This document shows, one piece after another, positions 13,001-23,470 of a stretch of 64,000 nt of DNA. A program made the translations under genes and the position numbers. The DNA comes from Roridomyces roridus (Eukaryota > Basidiomycota > Agaricomycetes > Agaricales > Mycenaceae), in NCBI GenBank assembly GCA_029378245.1, contig JARKIF010000003.1, forward strand, positions 2,666,001-2,730,000, written 5' to 3'. Position 1 is the stretch's first letter. Each line of letters begins with the position of its first letter. Below the pieces are notes generated by a model that was not told where the DNA came from, did no database searches, and saw only the letters and a program-made list of their open reading frames with translations.

Positions 13001-14113
13001 AGGTATCCCGACGATTTCCGGACCAATGTGTCCAGAACACCTGGTACCATGTTCAATATGGATGCGAGAGAATTCTTGGCGAAGGAAAGACTTCACATCG
13101 CTAAATGATTGCTCGATGTTCTGAGTATACAGGCCGGCGAAGAGGTTTGCGTCGAATAATCGCCGGATGTGAGTTTTTGGACGGCTGGCAATGAGAATCT
13201 TGACTGGAAGCGAGTGTTCGCGGAAGATTTGGAATATGGAGCGCAAGATATCCTGCTGGACCGCGATTGCATCGCACTCGTCGAGTCCATCTACCAGGAG
13301 GACCCGCGGTGTACGGCGCTCCGCCGAGAGGCAGGGTTTAGCGACGAGTTCCTGCAATTGAGAAGGGATGGAGGTCGCGACGAGGGAGGGGTTGGTCTCC
13401 ACGATCTCCGAAATCCGAATGCCCAGAACACGATCGAAGAGGGCGAGCTGGTACGCCAGAGTAGCGAACAGAACTCGCCCGCTTCCGCGGGTAGGGTCGC
13501 CTCGTTTAAAGAAAAAGCTTCCGCCCAGCTGCCCCGCGTCCTGGAGGCGTTGGGAAAGTGTTTGCATCACTGCGGATTTGCCGGCTCCCGCAGGTCCGTG
13601 AAGCCACAGTACACGGGTTTCCGGCTCTTGTATCCAGTGCCAGAGACCGTCCAGCAACTCGGCCCGTGTTTCCGGATGGCATCGTGGCTGGGCGAAGCTT
13701 TCGGTCGAGTCGTACACAGCCTCCAGTGCCGCATGTCTATGAAGAATTTCGAGGCCTTTCCAAGAGGTTAGCTGCGTCGGCGGCGGGACAAATAAGCGCA
13801 CATCGGGGCTCGTTATCTCCGTGGATTTCGTTCGAAGTAGTTCCTCCGCAAATGGAAATCGTGCTTCCTCCGTCATCGATCTCGTTGGAAATCGGGCCTC
13901 CGTCATTGATTTCCTCATCAACCGTTCGTGGAGGCTTGGTTCCCCGTACCCTGCATGGTGGCCTTGATCTTCTTGATCTTCTGACGCCTCCGTTAGAAAG
14001 CTTTCCAAGTCGGAAGCTTGCGTAGTTCCTGTACATGGTCGAGTTTGAGTAGTGCCCGTACATGGGCGATGAGGTAAGAGCAGATTCGGATGGGATTTGA
14101 GTAGGAATTTCAA
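10047..14113 (-). CDS. NACHT-domain NTPase (NLR-like) with conserved multi-exon C-terminal region
   Basis: The N-terminal NACHT part (14113 to about 13050) has a P-loop (GPAGAGKSA, near 13595) and a Walker B-like box (LLVDGLDEC, near 13290). The alpha-helical part follows to 12515. Introns I can place with matching phase: 12459-12514, 12285-12350, 11408-11460, 11167-11216, 10941-10994, 10696-10751, 10518-10578, 10353-10427. The C-terminus has a Gln-Asp-Gly-Gly repeat, then SYASIGFVAHRG, KTYTYERDHGTQWG, SYSSYNISFQP and EYLARGWDVNNNKW blocks. These look like a defined domain that I remember next to NACHT in other mushrooms but cannot name. Fungal NLR-like proteins act in non-self recognition and cell death; the role here is inferred. 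Two joins are unresolved: a one-base frame change near 13045, and no in-phase splice between 11945 and 11928. The true start is uncertain: the frame opens at 14113 with a non-ATG codon and the first in-frame ATG is near 13918. Confidence 0.75.
11640..11755. repeat. 12-bp coding minisatellite in the NACHT gene
   Basis: About eight to nine copies of a 12-bp unit (GCCTCCATCTTG on the plus strand) with few variants. Read on the minus strand in the gene frame it encodes repeated Gln-Asp-Gly-Gly. Because the unit is a multiple of three, copy-number change would not break the frame, so the length is likely polymorphic between strains. Confidence 0.9.
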
Positions 14114-14290
14114 AGTCTTTCCAAGAAGTTAGCTGCGTCGCGTCGGTGGCTGGAAAAATGGGAAAAATAGCGCACCTCGGGGCTCGTCATCCCTGGCGAC
14201 ATTAAAAAACGCTCCGCCGTGAGTTTTAAGCCCTATGTGGTCGTTGAACATGGGCGAGGAGACAAGACGAGATTCAGATGGGACGAAAGC
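13750..14290. repeat. Local duplication over the 5' part of the NACHT gene
   Basis: The segment starting TTTCCAAGAGGTTAGCTGCG (about 13754) recurs, diverged, at about 14116 (CTTTCCAAGAAGTTAGCTGC). In both copies it is followed by a CGGGGCTCGT block, and later by a CATGGGCGA-GAG block (about 14061 and 14249). The proximal copy encodes the residues just before NACHT (QLTSWKGLEIL). The distal copy is out of frame or is an untranslated or intron remnant. Confidence 0.65.
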
Positions 14291-14991
14291 AGGGGAGCCT
14301 CTTCAATCTTGGTGTGGCGATAGGGGATGGCGACGAAATATATAGACAATCGGCGCATGTGCACAGGACACCATTTTACAGCATCCGAAATACAGCACCA
14401 GCAGTCAGCGCTTCCCATTGGTTGCTGTCCAAAGCTGTTGGGACACTATTTTTGCGAGAGCTCCGTTTAGCACCGGGCGAAGGGCGAATGAAGATACAGC
14501 AATGCAAGTTGGTGGAGAGGAAGGACAAAAGCTGTATAGTGACACGAGGTAGGACCGCCCTCAGCCGCCAGCGCCGTCGGGTAAACTATTTTTGCAGACA
14601 TCACAGACTACAGTTCATTTGCTTTGAGGCTCGGTGATACAAGGGGCGGATATCTCGAGCGCATGGGTTGGTGAATTCGTCTCAGAGGATGGCAGGATTC
14701 AGCATCGAAACAAATACGACGACTTTCGAGGAGATGGCTGCAGGCGGGGTCGAGGCGGATGGAAGCTAGTTTACAGTCTCAGCGACGGGCGCTCTGTTGG
14801 CACTGAGAAATCAGTGTATGAGAGCGTTCGTTTCTGCAATCGGTTCAACGAGTGACGAGGGAGAAATCCAGACAGTAAGTTCCAGTTTCGAAAATTCGCA
14901 GATGATGATGGTAAGAGCCAAGAGCGTTTGTTTGGCTCGACAACAAACCTCTTCTTTCCCGACCACGACCATGCTCAATGCTTGATCTCAC
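14114..14991. other. Intergenic region upstream of the NACHT gene
   Basis: It contains the distal copy of the local duplication (to about 14290). Beyond that I see no recognisable gene. A first exon of the NACHT gene may lie here but could not be identified. Confidence 0.4.
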
Positions 14992-15833
14992 TCAACGCGA
15001 CCCAGTCTCATTCTTTAAATAACTGGGAATGAACTTGAGAACTTCCTGCATGCGCGTCGATCTCTCCGACACAGATTTTCTAGCTTGAGGAGATACTAGT
15101 AAAGTACCGTCGCGTCCTGCTCTCGTGGGCACTGGGCTCGAGGGACACGGTACTTGGGTTGCCCGTCTTACCATACACTCACGTACGAGAAGGCCGTCGT
15201 TTGTGAAGTGTATCTGGCTGTCTCGGACGGGCACGTCGCAGACGGAGTTCATCCGGGAGGCGACAATGAACCTCTGAATCCGCAATACTGCGTCGTTCAT
15301 TCCAGAGAGATCTTCTTTGCGCTCAGGTACGTCATTTACATACTCAACCGTCGATACTTGCCGACTCCTCGTTCCAGCGGGATCCACTCGGGCTGCCCTG
15401 AGTAGAGTAAAAGTGGTCTTTTACTTGCGCTTCGCCTCGTCTGTGTTCTGTTCAGATGCGCACCATTACTCATTCCGCTCTACATCCTCCGTATTCAAAT
15501 AATGCATAATCCTGCGTCTCACTCAGAGGCTGATCTCGTGTAAACAGATCCGTCGCCTCGCCTCCGGGACTCCTGATCCTTAAACTCAAGCTTGACTTCC
15601 ACCAGCTTTAGTTAGATAACCAAAGATTCGCCCGCGCAGAGCCGCTTCGATGTGATTTGAAGTGACAATGCAGAAGGCCATGATAACCTGCGAAGCTGTG
15701 TCGGACTCACTTGCTGGTTTTTGCCAAGGGCGTCGGCTTTTGCGTTAGGGGAATTGTAGGTAAGAAACGAGGAGTAAGTAGGCTCGAATCCAGCCTGTCG
15801 TCGAAAGTGATACTGTCGACAGACAATCGACAC
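14992..15833 (-). CDS. Unrecognised multi-exon protein (3' exons)
   Basis: Four segments join through GT-AG introns with matching phase: one ending at 15711 (TYSSFLTYNSPNAKADALG), then 15605-15523 (LVEVKLEFKDQESRRRGDG), 15447-15358 (HRRGEAQVKDHFYSTQG) and 15314-14992 (RIQRFIVASRMNSVCDVPVR, ending at a stop at 14992). The introns are 105, 75 and 43 bp. Three consecutive in-phase joins are unlikely by chance, so I believe this is a real gene. No motif is recognised and the 5' exons upstream of about 15780 were not found. Function unknown. Confidence 0.45.
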
Positions 15834-16783
15834 CTTTCATGGAGAGACCGCATCTAGTCCGGAGGAATTGACTGCAGGAAGGAAAGACGGCCCATCGTCT
15901 CAGACTGAACGCAAACCGAGACTCCGCAATGGGCAGAAAAAGACAGTAGAGTGTTGCATCAAGCGATCGAACCGTCGCCCTGCGGGTCGAGATATGCCGG
16001 AGTTGAGACAGTGTCCCCTTCGCGAGTCGAGTCAGGTATGGAAAGCCGGCCCGGGAGCACCTGAGGCGGAAATTTGTGATGGGAACTCGGGCCCATGTGT
16101 CGGCAATCAATCAAGTACAAACCGTGGATCCCAGTCGAAGCCGGCAGGAAAGTGAGCCACATCGTTGGAGGAGATATGTGGTGGCACCGTGTAAAGCACG
16201 GGCGTCAAATCCATTGAACGAGTTTAAACGCCGGGCGCACTTGCCGTGTAACATGGGCGGAGGTTAGCTTGAAAGCTCCCTCACGCGACTATAGTGGAGG
16301 TGAGGGTCGCGTGTCTGCATACTAATGCGTCCGACTCGAGATCTAACTCTCCTCAAAATCAAAACCCAATGATGACCAGTGGAAAATGTACCATCACGTC
16401 TCACCCTTGCCTTTGCTTTCCAAGTCGGAAAAATTGCACCAGAATCCAGCATTCAAGATGAAGACAGTGAGTCGAATGGATGGGAGGCGGCATGCAACCG
16501 CGCGTTCTGCTGGGCCTTTACGACCTTCCGCGTCTATCATATTCTTGGTCGGTACTGACAAAATACGGCCAATCGCAAGTCAGAGAGTGCCCCCACCCCG
16601 CCGCACAAAAACATGTGCCGAACAGAAAAGTCAAGTCTTGAAGCTGTCGCCGTTGGCACGGATTTCTTGAATCTAGCAGGAGATCGATCAGCTAAAAGGG
16701 ATACAAAAACTGGAGAAATCTGCTCGCCATATTCAAATCAATGGTATCACTCATTCGGTCAAAAGTAGTTTGAATGTCTACCC
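15834..16783. other. Intergenic region, nothing firmly identified
   Basis: It may hold 5' exons of the minus-strand gene ending at 14992. Several open frames overlap here on the minus strand (15745-16162) but none has a recognisable motif or start. Confidence 0.3.
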
Positions 16784-18016
16784 TCAATCCTTCGGATTGG
16801 AGGTGGCATAATTTTTCCAACGCTTTGTCCATCTGCGAGCCCAATTCATCATGCAGCTCCGCGTCGTCGCGGGTAGTGACCCAAACGTGAGCTTGAACGA
16901 CTTCAAGTTCGCCATGGTGCCGTCCTTGTTCGTAACCCTCTGCGTGCGCACCGAGAGCATATCCACGATGTGGATAAGAGGAATCTGGAATTGCACATCC
17001 CCGATCTTGAGTGCCTCGAGTATGGGTAGGAATTCCAAGTAGTCATTGTCGCTGAGGGCGTCGAACAAGGTTGAAATCATATCTTTTGTAGGGATGCAAA
17101 TGGTTAATTCCCGGACAGAGGAGAGCGCCAATTCGTCGAAGAAGTCTACAACAAGAGTCGCTTCATCCATCATGTCCATCCAGAGCTCGACATGGCGTAT
17201 GGTGCAACGGGAACGCGCGACGAGGGGTCCCATCATACCCCAATTCCAATAAGGAGTGAAGTGAATGGTGAGGTTATGGAGTGCAGGAATGGTAAGGTAT
17301 TCGATCATGTCGCAGCAGTCGACAAGGCGTGTGCAGCTGCGGAAGGACGATCATGGGCATGGGTTGAATTTGATTTGCAGGGACCCCTTCCTCAGATCCG
17401 TCTGTGATGCGGAGAACCTCGAGATTTGGTGTATGAGGGAGGAGCCGCCACCACCGCTCGAAACCTTCGTTGACTTCAAGTTTCGTCAACCACTGGGACA
17501 TCGCACGGCCATACTCGAGTCGCAATTCGACAAGGCGGGGCGCATGCAGCATGGGTATACGCTCCGTGGAGGAGCTCATCGGTGTACAGTCAAGGGTTGT
17601 AAGGCTCGAGAATGTACCGGCTAGATGGACTGGCATAACACCGCTCCCCATGGTGTTGAGAGTCAATGACTGCCAGCGTGAAGAATAGTCGGATAGGAGT
17701 TGGCAGAGAAGCCGGAACTCACTTGACAATGAAGGATAGTAGCTAGTGAAATCGAGAGTTAAAGGGAGATTGCCGAAAAGTGGAAGCCAGGCCGCGAGTT
17801 GGTCCACTAATCGAAACGTTAGCCAACGTGGGGGGTGACAACATAATGTTTACCATGGCGAGACGTAACTCGATTGAAAAGCCAGCAGGTGGATAGAGCC
17901 ACTTTCCGCCATGCACTGCACACCGATAACAAGCGCTGGGGCTTGTGTCTCCATAGGTCATCGACATAGTGCACGAAGATCTTGGAGGTAATTTCATTCG
18001 GAAGAGTGAGGACTGG

Positions 18017-18575
18017 CACAGGGGGCATCAAGCGTGGCACTTGGCCTCGTGTGCCAAGGTAGCACTTGCGTGGCACTTGGTGCGTGGTTGGCCGGAAGTT
18101 GGACATTTTGTGGGAATTTGATTTATTCCCCGGCTTTCACAATTGGCCGGGCACTTTGTGATGTCTTGGAAGATATTATTTCTTGAGGGAGTGGGTTTCC
18201 ACATACAGGGCCTTGAGTATCTGCAAAATTACTGTTAATGCCCTTCGTGCTGTGGCCCTGCCTGTTCCACGGAAATGGAGTGACCCAGGTGCGGAAATAC
18301 CCAATGACACCGCCCAACATCCTCCGAATCACATTGTGAACTCACTCAATGGGTCAGGCAGTACTCTGTACATTTTATTTGAATTTTAAACCGGGTGTTT
18401 GAGGCTCATAATCACCAAATGTGCCGAGCAGAGAAAAAGGATGCATATGTGCAGATTTGAACTCACGCACATCAAGGGAGCACCAAAGGCACGTGGTTTT
18501 ACCTCCACATGCCAACTACGCGCCAAGTGCCACCTTGGCACACAAAAAAAAGTGCCACGGTAGATGCCCCCTGTG
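18017..18575. mobile_element. CACTA-like (CMC) non-autonomous element, 559 bp
   Basis: Terminal inverted repeats begin CACAGGGGGCATC at both ends and continue with CGTGGCACTT and GTGTGCCAAGGT, about 65 bp with substitutions. Target duplication is TGG (18014-18016 and 18576-18578). Short GTGGCACTTGG/GTGCCAAGG motifs recur in the subterminal regions. CACTA-superfamily elements have CAC-starting ends, 3-bp target duplications and subterminal repeats. The host F-box paralogue at 95 supplies the empty site to within a few bases. No internal coding frame is seen. Confidence 0.85.
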
Positions 18576-18643
18576 TGGGTATACGACAGCGGCCAAGTCG
18601 TCCTCAATTGTCTCCTTTTCGACACGTAGCAGACTCATTTGGT

Positions 18644-18680
18644 GACTATACTTTTACGGATCGTACGGTGCCGATCCCTA
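18644..18680. mobile_element. 37-bp remnant of a hAT-type element
   Basis: One end is TACGGTGCCGATCCCTA, identical to the terminal repeat of the hAT MITE at 20364-20972. The other end has lost its terminal repeat. The flanks, catttggt (18636-18643) and attttggt (18681-18688), agree at six of eight positions and fit a decayed 8-bp target duplication. The intact paralogue at 95-1608 has no insertion at this point. Confidence 0.75.
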
Positions 18681-19249
18681 ATTTTGGTCTTCGAGTACCC
18701 GCATCTGTTGCTCGATTTACGCAAGGCGAGCGCGGTGAAATCGACTGCTCAACATCTGAACTAAGGATCTGCTTAGAGCTGAGGGAGAAGAGCAAAGTAA
18801 AGAGTACGCACTGCGAGCCAAGTAGTGCGGATGGAAGCAAGAAGGAAAGGAAGCGATACACGCACAAACACCGACACGAAGTTCCGACACGTCGTGGTCG
18901 GCCGACGCGGTGACACGGAGGGATCCCAGGAGAGACAAATCCGACTCAATATAACCTCCTTGAAGCCGACCGTTTCCCTCCAATCGATCAAGGCCTGCCT
19001 TTCTTCCCTCAATTCAGCGAGAGCCGATCCACGCACAAATTGGCGACGCGAAATGAGCAGAACGTAGTATTCTGCCTTGCGGCAGTTTGGTGTTCTCTTG
19101 CGTCGAAACAGTCGAAGGATACTCGTATGGCGAGTCGTATCCCACTTCTTCCGGGAAAAGATGCAGGAGGTCCAGGAGACGATTCCGTAAGAGTTTGTTT
19201 GAACATTATACACTGACTCGGAAAAAGTAATGGATCACCAGATCTTGAA

Positions 19250-19905
19250 AATTGGACGCGGTGTCAAGCCCGATGGAGGGACATTGGAAACTGGTTGTGG
19301 GGTGTAGTAGGAGCACCAGGAGGGCTACTATTAGCAGGTACAAATCGGAGTCCGAAATCGGCTTTGTTCGGCTTCAAGGGGGGTGTCAACTTTCGAAAAA
19401 CAGATATCCACTCAAAAGGTTTTTTAAGCCCTCCATCGGGACCCCTCCCCCCCTCCCCCCACCATATAGGGCAGGTGTTTCCCACGATCAGGTCGGCCAT
19501 CAAAATTTGATCTCAATCAGCTCGATCCCCCGTTGCAAATTCAGCCACCGGTGGCCTACAAAGGTGAAGATCTACTGACACAGTGCATTTTGAATACAAG
19601 GGCACCCAGCTCTTAACCAGGATGGCCATTATGTTGTCCAAAGCCATCCAGAATAGTCTGATGCCATCAATGTCAGCCCAATTAGGAAATTTTCATCAAT
19701 CCTGCTGCTGAGTCTGTAAAAAGCACCTCCTTGGTGTAGAACTGTGTTTCTGGATGGTTTTACACTCCTCTGCAACTTTTTTGAAATGCAGGTCAAAAAG
19801 TTTTTTAAGCCCTCCTGGGGGACCCCCCCCCCCTCCCCCACCCGGTGTCAGAATTTCGGCCGCTGACACCCCCTTGTTCGGCTTCAGTGGTGTGTCAAAC
19901 GCGAA
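19250..19905. repeat. Dispersed repeat DNA with two shared modules
   Basis: Module X (TTGTTCGGCTTCA followed by a G-rich run and GTGTCA) occurs near 19364 and 19874. Module Y (TTTTTTAAGCCCTCC, then C-rich runs) occurs near 19420 and 19800. The order is X-Y then Y-X, so this is not a simple tandem repeat. C-runs of up to 11-12 bases are present. No gene is seen; it looks like fragments of a high-copy element. Confidence 0.55.
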
Positions 19906-20355
19906 CATGTGATCCATTTGTTATTCTGCATTTGGTTGACCCACACTATTTGCCGTGAAACACTGCAACGACTGACCCAAATGAGCTCAAATGTTGTACA
20001 GCTCCTCTTCACTATCCCATCTTCCATCTGTGAGCCAAAGCAGTGCACTTCCGGCCTGCTCAGGGACTCAGAAACATCAAATGAAGAAATCAGTAGAATA
20101 ATCCTCCCGTGTACCCGGGACCCCCTACCTGTATGGTATAACTTGTCAGTGGGAGCTCATGGATGCTGGAAAAGCTTAGTTGTCCTCAAAAAGTGGAAAT
20201 TCAATGTGCAGAGTCCTCCATTCAATTTTCATTGCCGAGCTGAACATTGGGTTGAAAGTTCAGCACTTGTTCTCAGGTGTCTTGAGTGTCAATGCCATAC
20301 CAAAACTGACCAGGATGAAGCCTAGGATACTCTACTTCATTAATCCAATGTCCCA

Positions 20356-20980
20356 GGTACAGGTAGGGATCGGCACCGTATCCGTACAGGTACGGCATAC
20401 GTACGTACGGTACGGTACGGCGTCCGTACCGTGGCGGGGAGAGACTCGGTCGTCCGAACCGTACCGAGTCCGTACTTCGTCCGTATGATACGGCGTATAC
20501 GGCCGTATACGGCGATGGGGCTCGGCTTCGTCGGCAACGTAGTGAATGCCGCTTGAATGTCAAAGATCTTGATCGTTTCAGACAGCCGGTGAGTCTGGGT
20601 CATCCATATTGATTTTCGACGGCCGCCGCACGCTTCGGACAGGCGATTCCCAGTGATGTGATCAGAAAATCATCACTTCATACCCTGATCGGCCGTGTAC
20701 GCCGCCCACAACATGCGCTCACAGGGTCTACAGTCCATCAATAGACCGAAAACACCTCCCATATTGCGCAGAATTGTCCCCGGCTTACCTTCCGAGCCAA
20801 TTCCGAGCCTTCAAAACATGCGCCACCAAGTTGATCCGTACGTCCGTAATACGGCCGTACCGTACCGTGGTGGCTGAGGATCCCACCGTATCGCACCGTA
20901 CGTAGTCGCTGGACGTCCGTATGTCCGTAAGTTTATCCGTACCGTATACGGTACGTACGGTGCCGATCCCTAGGTACAGG
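20356..20980. mobile_element. hAT-type MITE, 609 bp, with 8-bp target duplication
   Basis: The element proper is 20364-20972. It starts TAGGGATCGGCACCGTA and ends with its exact reverse complement, a 17-bp perfect terminal inverted repeat. It is flanked by a perfect 8-bp direct repeat GGTACAGG (20356-20363 and 20973-20980), the hallmark of hAT insertion. The first and last 100 bp are packed with CCGTAC/GTACGG hexamers, as expected for hAT subterminal transposase-binding motifs. No transposase is encoded. The perfect duplication suggests fairly recent insertion. Confidence 0.92.
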
Positions 20981-21286
20981 AACAGAGCTACATATATGCC
21001 CCGAGACCAGACAGTGTTGTTTTTCAGCTCTGATCTGTGGCCGGATTTTTGCATAGGGTCAACCATCACACCATCGAGTCTGTACATCTTCTAGGCATCT
21101 CATAGGATCCAAAATAGCACAACTGATCAATCAAGACCCAGAAATATGGCTTATCGGGGCTGTTGGGAGGCTCCTTGCTCAGGCTGTATATACAGATCAT
21201 GCAAAAATCAACATCAGGCAACCCACCATGCACGTCTGCATGAGTTGCCTTTCTTACACTCTGGGTGTAGCTCAGTGACCGGCATC
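20981..21286. other. Spacer between two repeat elements
   Basis: Nothing recognisable; short open frames only. Confidence 0.4.
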
Positions 21287-22491
21287 TACACCGCCAGAGT
21301 GCGGCCAGCTGACCAGCAGCTGGCCGCGATATGTGAGCCACATGTCGCTGATGGATGGAAGCCGGCTGGTAGCAAGATGAATTCCAGCTTTCATCTTCAA
21401 TGGCTCCAGGGTGTGTCCAGCTTTGGCTGGTAGCGGCTGGTCGGACTGGGTGGCCACAACCTGGGCTTGTCATTCTTCCCGAGCTTGTCGCACTTGGCTG
21501 GGTGGCCACCGGAATCATACTGATCGCAGACAGAAGCAAAGGGATAAAATGTAGATGCACAGAATTCACATTGAGCTCTACATACGGACAAGGTACAAGT
21601 AGCTGTACGGGTAAAATAAATCAAACTGACCGCCATTATTGGGAGAAAGTGAACTTGAGTGAACTTTTCGTTGGGAGTGGAAGGAGATCTGATGGACCAA
21701 AGGGTGTGCAACGAGGAAAGACGCAAGAACGGAGACACCGTTGACAAAGCATTCACAGCCAGGAGAGCATATTGAGAGGTTCGTAGACATGCAGCAAACA
21801 GAGTGAGTTGATTCACTTGATATTTGTAGATTCTTCTTTGAGGAGACCGGTCAAACAGCGAAGCGGCGGGCTTGAGAATAGGTGGGATCTTCTCGGAGTC
21901 TCTGGAGGCCGGAACAAGGTAGATGTGGAGGATTAACGTGCTGGGGATAGGAAGAAGGCCAGAGCCCGTGAGCGGGATTCAAGGCCGACTGAGGGGAGGG
22001 ATAGTGGGGGAAGGAAAGAAAGAAGTGCGACACGTTGGGAAGCACGCCACTTTTAAATCGGCTACGTTGCCATGGAGCGCCGAATCAGCACCGAATGTCA
22101 AGAGTGGAGTGATGGGACGGGGTTCATTACGGCTCCTGACATCGCCGCGCCTCGGCAATGGACTTAGCATTTTGCCCTCACCAGCTCTCTACTGTTGTGG
22201 ATCGGGATTTCCTCAAAGAACGAAGCAGGAGAGTTCCAATCGACTCGAAGATGTGAATACCAAAAGTGCTATCCAATCAAGAGTTCCATTGGCGGAAGGT
22301 ACAGTATACTGACGGTCCTGAGGCTTCCAGCTTGCAACATCTGGAGCTGCCATGCTCATTAACATGGATGGCCAGCCGAATACCAGCTGAAAATCGAGGC
22401 TGGATCACTTGGCTGGAACCCAGCCGGTCTCCGGCTGTGCCCAGGATCCGGATCAGGTGGGGTTGGCATGGGCTCGCCGGCTGGATCCGGG

Positions 22492-22534
22492 CTGACGGCA
22501 CTTTAGCGGTGATACACCGCCAAAATGCCGTCAG
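22492..22534. repeat. Near-perfect hairpin centred on CACCGCC ends
   Basis: CTGACGGCACTTTAGCGGTG, a 3-base loop, then its reverse complement with two to three mismatches. The centre carries the same CACCGCC start as the 21287/24897 repeat ends, and weaker similarity continues outward for about 50 bp on both sides, so it looks like two ends of that family joined head to head. Confidence 0.7.
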
Positions 22535-23470
22535 GCCGAAGCCAGCCGGCGCGCCCATGTGAATACCAGATGACCAAGAATTCCAGCTGATAGCCGGCTG
22601 GCTATCCATGCCGACCGGCATGGGCGTGTCCAGCTGGAAGTCTTCATTTGATATCTCGAGTCCGCTGACTCTGGCACATTTCTGTGGATATTCTGCATTT
22701 ACTGTGAATTTCTCCGGCCGCAATAGACTCAGAATACCACTTCTCGAGGGAGACGAGGTGGCGGACGACTTGAGAAAAGATTTGACAAGTCCGTTGCCGA
22801 CGCACGGAGATCTCAAACCGCGTTGCCGTAGGTCAACAATCTGTTGATCACTCCACACTCCACCCGGCGCTGATTCCGCGCCCCATGGCAACCGTAATAA
22901 ATGGCGTGATTTCGGAGTCATCCCTCCGTTTCTTCTTCCCTTCCCCCTTGCTTCCCCCACGTCCTTCTGTCTCCCGTCCTCCAGCATCGGGAGTCCTCAC
23001 ACGCACGGGTGGTCACCTCGAGCTCTTTAAGTCCTCACAAGTCGCAATCCTCAATAGCCCTTCAAGCCTTCAAGTTGCGATCCTCACTAGTCCTCCAAGC
23101 TCTCTCTCCCCAGTCGCCATCGAATCATTGTTTGTGACAAGTCTCAATGGAAGTGCTTCACTGTGGCTGGCCTCCTCTCAAGACTCTCAATTCCTTTACC
23201 CGTTCAATGCCTCAAGCGGTTGTCTCCTTGAATGCTCCGCATGCTACTACGTACACACCGGCCCAATCTATGCATTCCTCCTTTCATTCGTTCTCCGTGT
23301 CACCGCGCTGACACTTCTTCAACTCTCGTGTCTTGTGTCCCTTGCTGGTCGTCACCGACATCATTCAATCCACTCGGTTTTCATCTCAGCCCCAAGTCTT
23401 CGCAAATCCCTGTACATTCTATATTCTATATGTTGTCTCTGCGTTCACCTCGTGCATGTATTTGTGTACA

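Larger units (their letters stand above)
16784..18755 (-). pseudogene. Decayed F-box paralogue of the gene at 95-1608, in inverted orientation
   Basis: Collinear with the intact gene at 95-1608 from its Met (18755) to near its end. Disabling changes: an in-frame TAA at 18719-18717 where the intact copy has CAA; a 37-bp hAT-like scrap at 18644-18680; a 559-bp CACTA-like element at 18017-18575; and an 11-bp deletion near 17325 that shifts the frame (LPQLHT then lost). The F-box core (LTLPNEITSKIFVHYVDD) and the downstream blocks (LPLTLDFTSYYP, LKIGDVQFQIPLIHIVDML) are still readable. The C-terminus also ends in a different frame from the intact copy. Confidence 0.85.

Noticed and set aside
14278..14637. 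Plus-strand open frame upstream of the NACHT gene
   Set aside because: No motif, overlaps the duplicated segment, and codon content looks random.
19264..19917. Glycine-rich minus-strand frames around 19400 and 19850
   Set aside because: They arise from C-runs in repeat modules X and Y and contain several stops; not a protein family.
22277..22987. A 236-codon minus-strand open frame
   Set aside because: It runs through the hairpin repeats and CCAGC-rich sequence; the product is repeat-derived and has no domain.
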